Positions 5,791 to 7,224 of a stretch of DNA of 7,224 bases are shown here, in pieces; position 1 is the stretch's first letter, and every line of letters begins with the position of its first letter. The stretch covers positions 1 through 7,224 of the forward strand of contig SKTG01000033.1 of NCBI GenBank assembly GCA_007118045.1. Reading direction: 5' to 3'. The position numbers and the translations under genes were made by a program. The DNA is from Nitriliruptoraceae bacterium. Its GTDB lineage: Bacteria; Actinomycetota; Nitriliruptoria; Nitriliruptorales; Nitriliruptoraceae. The notes beneath the pieces are model-generated. The model made no database searches and had not been told where the DNA came from. It saw only the letters and a program-made list of their open reading frames with translations.

Positions 5791-6743
5791 GCGTCGTCTC
5801 CGCTCCGGGTCGTGACCCGCTCGTCTCCGTCGACGTGGACCGCCGCCTCGTGATCGCGCTGGGTCAGCGTCTCGTGGCGCTCGCTCGGCCCGTCGTCGCG
5901 CTCGGACTCCCCCTGCTCGCCGCGCTCGGACTCCCCCTGCTCGCCACGCTCGGCGGTCTCGTCGGCAGCGTCGGCGGCCTCCTCGACGGCGTCCACCAGC
6001 GCCTCGAGGTCCGCCTCGCGGCCCCGCCGGGCGACTCCCAGCGGGCCACGGTGGTCGGGCTGGTCGAGGGCGACGTGACCGAGCTTGAACAGCTCCAGCA
6101 GGGCCAGGAACAGCACCACGCGGTCACCGCGGTGTCGCTCCGAGGCCAGGGCACCGAACGGCCGCGAACCGCCGTCCTCGGGCAGCGCGCCGAGCACCTG
6201 CAAGGAGGCTTCCCGGATCGTGAGGTAGCTGCGACGGATGTGGGAGAGGTCCACCTCCGGCGGCGGCGACGGCGTCGTGACGGCCGCGGCCAGGGCTGCC
6301 AGGCCAGCGGCGTCGACCGGCAGCGGGGTCTCCGGGACCAGCCGCTGCACCCAGGGCTCCGGCGGCACGTCACGGCCCACGAACGCCTGCCCACGCGTCA
6401 ACCCGTGCTCGAGGATGCGCGCCACGTCGCGGTACGCCCGGTACTCGAGCAGGCGCGCGTAGAGCATGTCCCGCGCCTCGCCGAGCAGGTCCTCGACCTC
6501 CTCGCGTTCCTCCTTCGGCAGCAGGCGCGCCGCCTTCAGCTCCACCAGCGTCGCGGCGACCACGAGGAAGCGGGTGGCGGTGTCGAGGTCGAGCTCCTCG
6601 AGCCCTTCGCCGAGATGCTCGAGGAAGTCGGCGGTGATGTCACCGAGGTCGATCTCGGTGACCTCCACCTGGCGGCGCGAGATGAGGTGCAGGAGCAGGT
6701 CGAACGGCCCCTCGAAGACCTCGAGCTTCACCTGGTAGGACAT
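5787..6743 (-). CDS. scpA: Segregation and condensation protein ScpA (kleisin) with acidic tail
   Basis: ScpA is the kleisin that bridges the SMC heads and binds ScpB. The 318-residue protein starts at ATG 6741-6743, giving the classic N-terminus MSYQVKLEVFEGPFDLLLHL. The N-terminal SMC-binding helices run through EIDLGDITADFLEHL (30-44) and FLVVAATLVELKAARLLPK (59-77). The C-terminal winged helix includes VVLFLALLELFKLGHVAL (209-226). From about 240 to 318 is an extra Glu/Asp/Arg-rich tail with ERGEQGES repeated twice (265-280). The ribosome binding site is weak: GGGAA lies 12 bases upstream. It is the first gene of the coupled set and overlaps scpB by GTGA. The frame is open upstream to a GTG at 6873-6875, but that part is Arg/Ala shadow and contains the candidate -10. 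The smc gene is not in the window. Confidence 0.95.
   Translation of the reverse strand: MSYQVKLEVFEGPFDLLLHLISRRQVEVTEIDLGDITADFLEHLGEGLEELDLDTATRFLVVAATLVELKAARLLPKEEREEVEDLLGEARDMLYARLLEYRAYRDVARILEHGLTRGQAFVGRDVPPEPWVQRLVPETPLPVDAAGLAALAAAVTTPSPPPEVDLSHIRRSYLTIREASLQVLGALPEDGGSRPFGALASERHRGDRVVLFLALLELFKLGHVALDQPDHRGPLGVARRGREADLEALVDAVEEAADAADETAERGEQGESERGEQGESERDDGPSERHETLTQRDHEAAVHVDGDERVTTRSGDDA
5899..5953 (-). repeat. 24-bp in-frame tandem repeat in the scpA tail
   Basis: Two adjacent 24-bp units (5899-5922 and 5923-5946) are identical at 23 of 24 bases, followed by a 7-base partial third copy (5947-5953). A decayed copy may begin at 5882. The unit is eight codons, so copy number can change without a frameshift. 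It encodes ERGEQGES. Identity at wobble positions points to recent slippage or recombination rather than selection on the peptide alone. Confidence 0.85.
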
Positions 6744-6777
6744 CGGTCGCTTCGGTTCCCGGGTCGAGGCTCGGCGT

Positions 6778-6791
6778 CGTGCGACGGCACG
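6778..6791 (-). other. Small hairpin in the scpA leader
   Basis: The minus strand reads CGTGC-CGTC-GCACG, a 5-bp stem with a four-base loop, between the candidate -10 and the scpA ATG. It would lie in the 5' untranslated RNA. It may be chance in such GC-rich sequence. Confidence 0.2.
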
Positions 6792-6801
6792 CAGGCCCGC
6801 C

Positions 6802-6807
6802 AGCCTA
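6802..6807 (-). promoter_or_regulatory. Candidate -10 element of the scpA operon promoter
   Basis: The minus strand reads TAGGCT, matching TANNNT. Transcription from about 6795 would leave a leader of some 50 nt before the scpA ATG. The only other TAGGCT in the window lies upstream of cmk-der with similar flanks (GG, then TAGGCTG, one base, CGG). No convincing -35 hexamer is visible, which is common for actinobacterial promoters. Confidence 0.38.
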
Positions 6808-7027
6808 GCCCTCGACGCCCCTCGGCCCCGACGACCGCTCCGTGCGGTCGACGTCGGTCCGGCGGCACGGAGCACGGCCTCGGCGTCCCACCGGGGACGT
6901 CGAGGAGGTCGCGTTCGCGGACGCGCACCGACCGCCTGCTGGCGGCGTCGCCTGCGGCCGCGCTCACGGCCTGCGCCGGTGAGCGGTCGCCGACCACCGA
7001 GGACCCGCTGCAGCCGCCGTCGGCTAC

Positions 7028-7222
7028 TCAGTCCGGTGGCGCGAAGCCGCCCCGGCGCTCGGTGTCGGCTCGAGGTCGTGCCGGCGGTGGTGGCGGACCC
7101 GACGAGTCACCGGACCGGTCCCCCGGGTCGGGCGCCTCGCCGCCTCCCCTCCGCGTACCGGGGTTGGTCCCCGCGCCGCTGACGGTCCCCGCGCCGCCGG
7201 CCGTTCGCGAGGCGCCGCTGGC
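7028..7222 (-). other. Possible C-terminal tail of a gene entering from the right
   Basis: A minus-strand frame runs from the window edge to a TGA at 7028-7030: 64 codons, Gly/Ala/Pro/Asp-rich and apparently disordered. It resembles the low-complexity tails of ScpA and ScpB and would end 285 bp before scpA. It shares its third codon positions with the plus-strand candidate, so base bias cannot tell them apart. I do not recognise it. Confidence 0.15.
7166..7201. repeat. 18-bp tandem repeat near the right edge
   Basis: Two adjacent 18-bp units (7166-7183, 7184-7201) match at 16 of 18 bases and begin GGTCCCCGCGCCGC. The period is six codons; in the plus frame it encodes VPAPLT then VPAPPA, the kind of repeat found in proline-rich linkers. 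No function is implied. Confidence 0.55.
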
Positions 7223-7224
7223 GA

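Larger units (their letters stand above)
6808..7224. other. Right flank upstream of scpA, no confident gene
   Basis: About 400 bases of very GC-rich sequence. No frame shows the strong third-position GC bias of the six real genes over its whole length: in the plus frame from 6969 to the edge, G/C at codon positions 1, 2 and 3 is about 81, 76 and 82 percent by my count. ParA, common upstream of scpA elsewhere, is not recognisable. Two weak candidates, one per strand, are given separately. Confidence 0.5.
6930..7224 (+). other. Possible lipoprotein leader and Pro/Gly-rich linker, no start codon
   Basis: The plus frame beginning at 6930 reads DRLLAASPAAALTACAG, ending in a good lipobox (LTAC, Cys codon at 6972-6974). 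A low-complexity stretch follows, rich in Pro, Ser, Gly and Arg and ending in VPAPLTVPAPPAV; it stays open to the window edge. From 6930 to about 7022 the frame has strong third-position GC and looks coding. However, no ATG, GTG or TTG was found in frame back to 6783. GAGGAGG at 6902-6908 would be a fine ribosome binding site but no start codon follows it. A frameshift, sequence error, rare start, decayed gene or chance are all possible. Confidence 0.2.

Noticed and set aside
6744..6875. N-terminal extension of ScpA to a GTG at 6875
   Set aside because: The added residues are Arg/Ala shadow, and the known ScpA N-terminus begins at the ATG at 6743.
6976..6998. Imperfect hairpin around GGTCGCCGACC
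   Set aside because: The stem is only 4 bp with bulges and is expected by chance at this base composition.
1..7224. tRNA, rRNA, CRISPR, insertion sequence or phage genes
   Set aside because: I looked for T-loop-like GTTCGA motifs in plausible context, regularly spaced repeats, and transposase or integrase motifs. None was supportable.

Overview
The window is very GC-rich DNA with no obvious AT-rich tracts. Its codons end overwhelmingly in G or C, GTG starts are common, and proteins are arginine-rich and lysine-poor. The gene set (a Cmk-Der fusion, ScpA/ScpB, an RsuA/RluB-type pseudouridine synthase, an AroH-type chorismate mutase) fits a high-GC Actinomycetota chromosome. A deep-branching group such as Nitriliruptoria is possible but not shown. 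This is core chromosome, not an accessory region: I see no mobile element, CRISPR array, tRNA or rRNA.

All six confident genes lie on the minus strand and read from right to left. First come scpA (5787-6743) and scpB (4774-5790), the non-SMC subunits of the SMC condensin. Next is a 23S rRNA pseudouridine synthase (4032-4781). Two shikimate/aromatic enzymes follow, aroH chorismate mutase (3667-4035) and aroA EPSP synthase (2387-3670). Last is a fused cytidylate kinase-GTPase Der (108-2225). The first five genes overlap end to end by 4 or 8 bp (GTGA, GTGGCTGA, ATGA, GTGA), so they are almost certainly one translationally coupled transcript. A 161-bp non-coding gap with two small hairpins and a -10-like hexamer precedes cmk-der, so that gene may have its own promoter.

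The genes link chromosome segregation (ScpAB), ribosome maturation (pseudouridine synthase, Der), CMP/dCMP phosphorylation (Cmk) and chorismate metabolism (AroA upstream and AroH downstream of chorismate). That is a growth-linked housekeeping operon. ScpA and ScpB both carry long acidic low-complexity tails beyond their family domains, and the ScpA tail contains a nearly perfect 24-bp tandem repeat.

The right flank (6744-7224) holds a -10-like site for scpA, and beyond it a proline/glycine-rich stretch that I cannot assign. Weak signs of a lipoprotein leader on the plus strand lack a start codon. The left 107 bases hold no supportable gene. I found no convincing undescribed system. The points most worth checking are the fusion, the repeat-bearing condensin tails, the shared promoter-like motif and the right flank.
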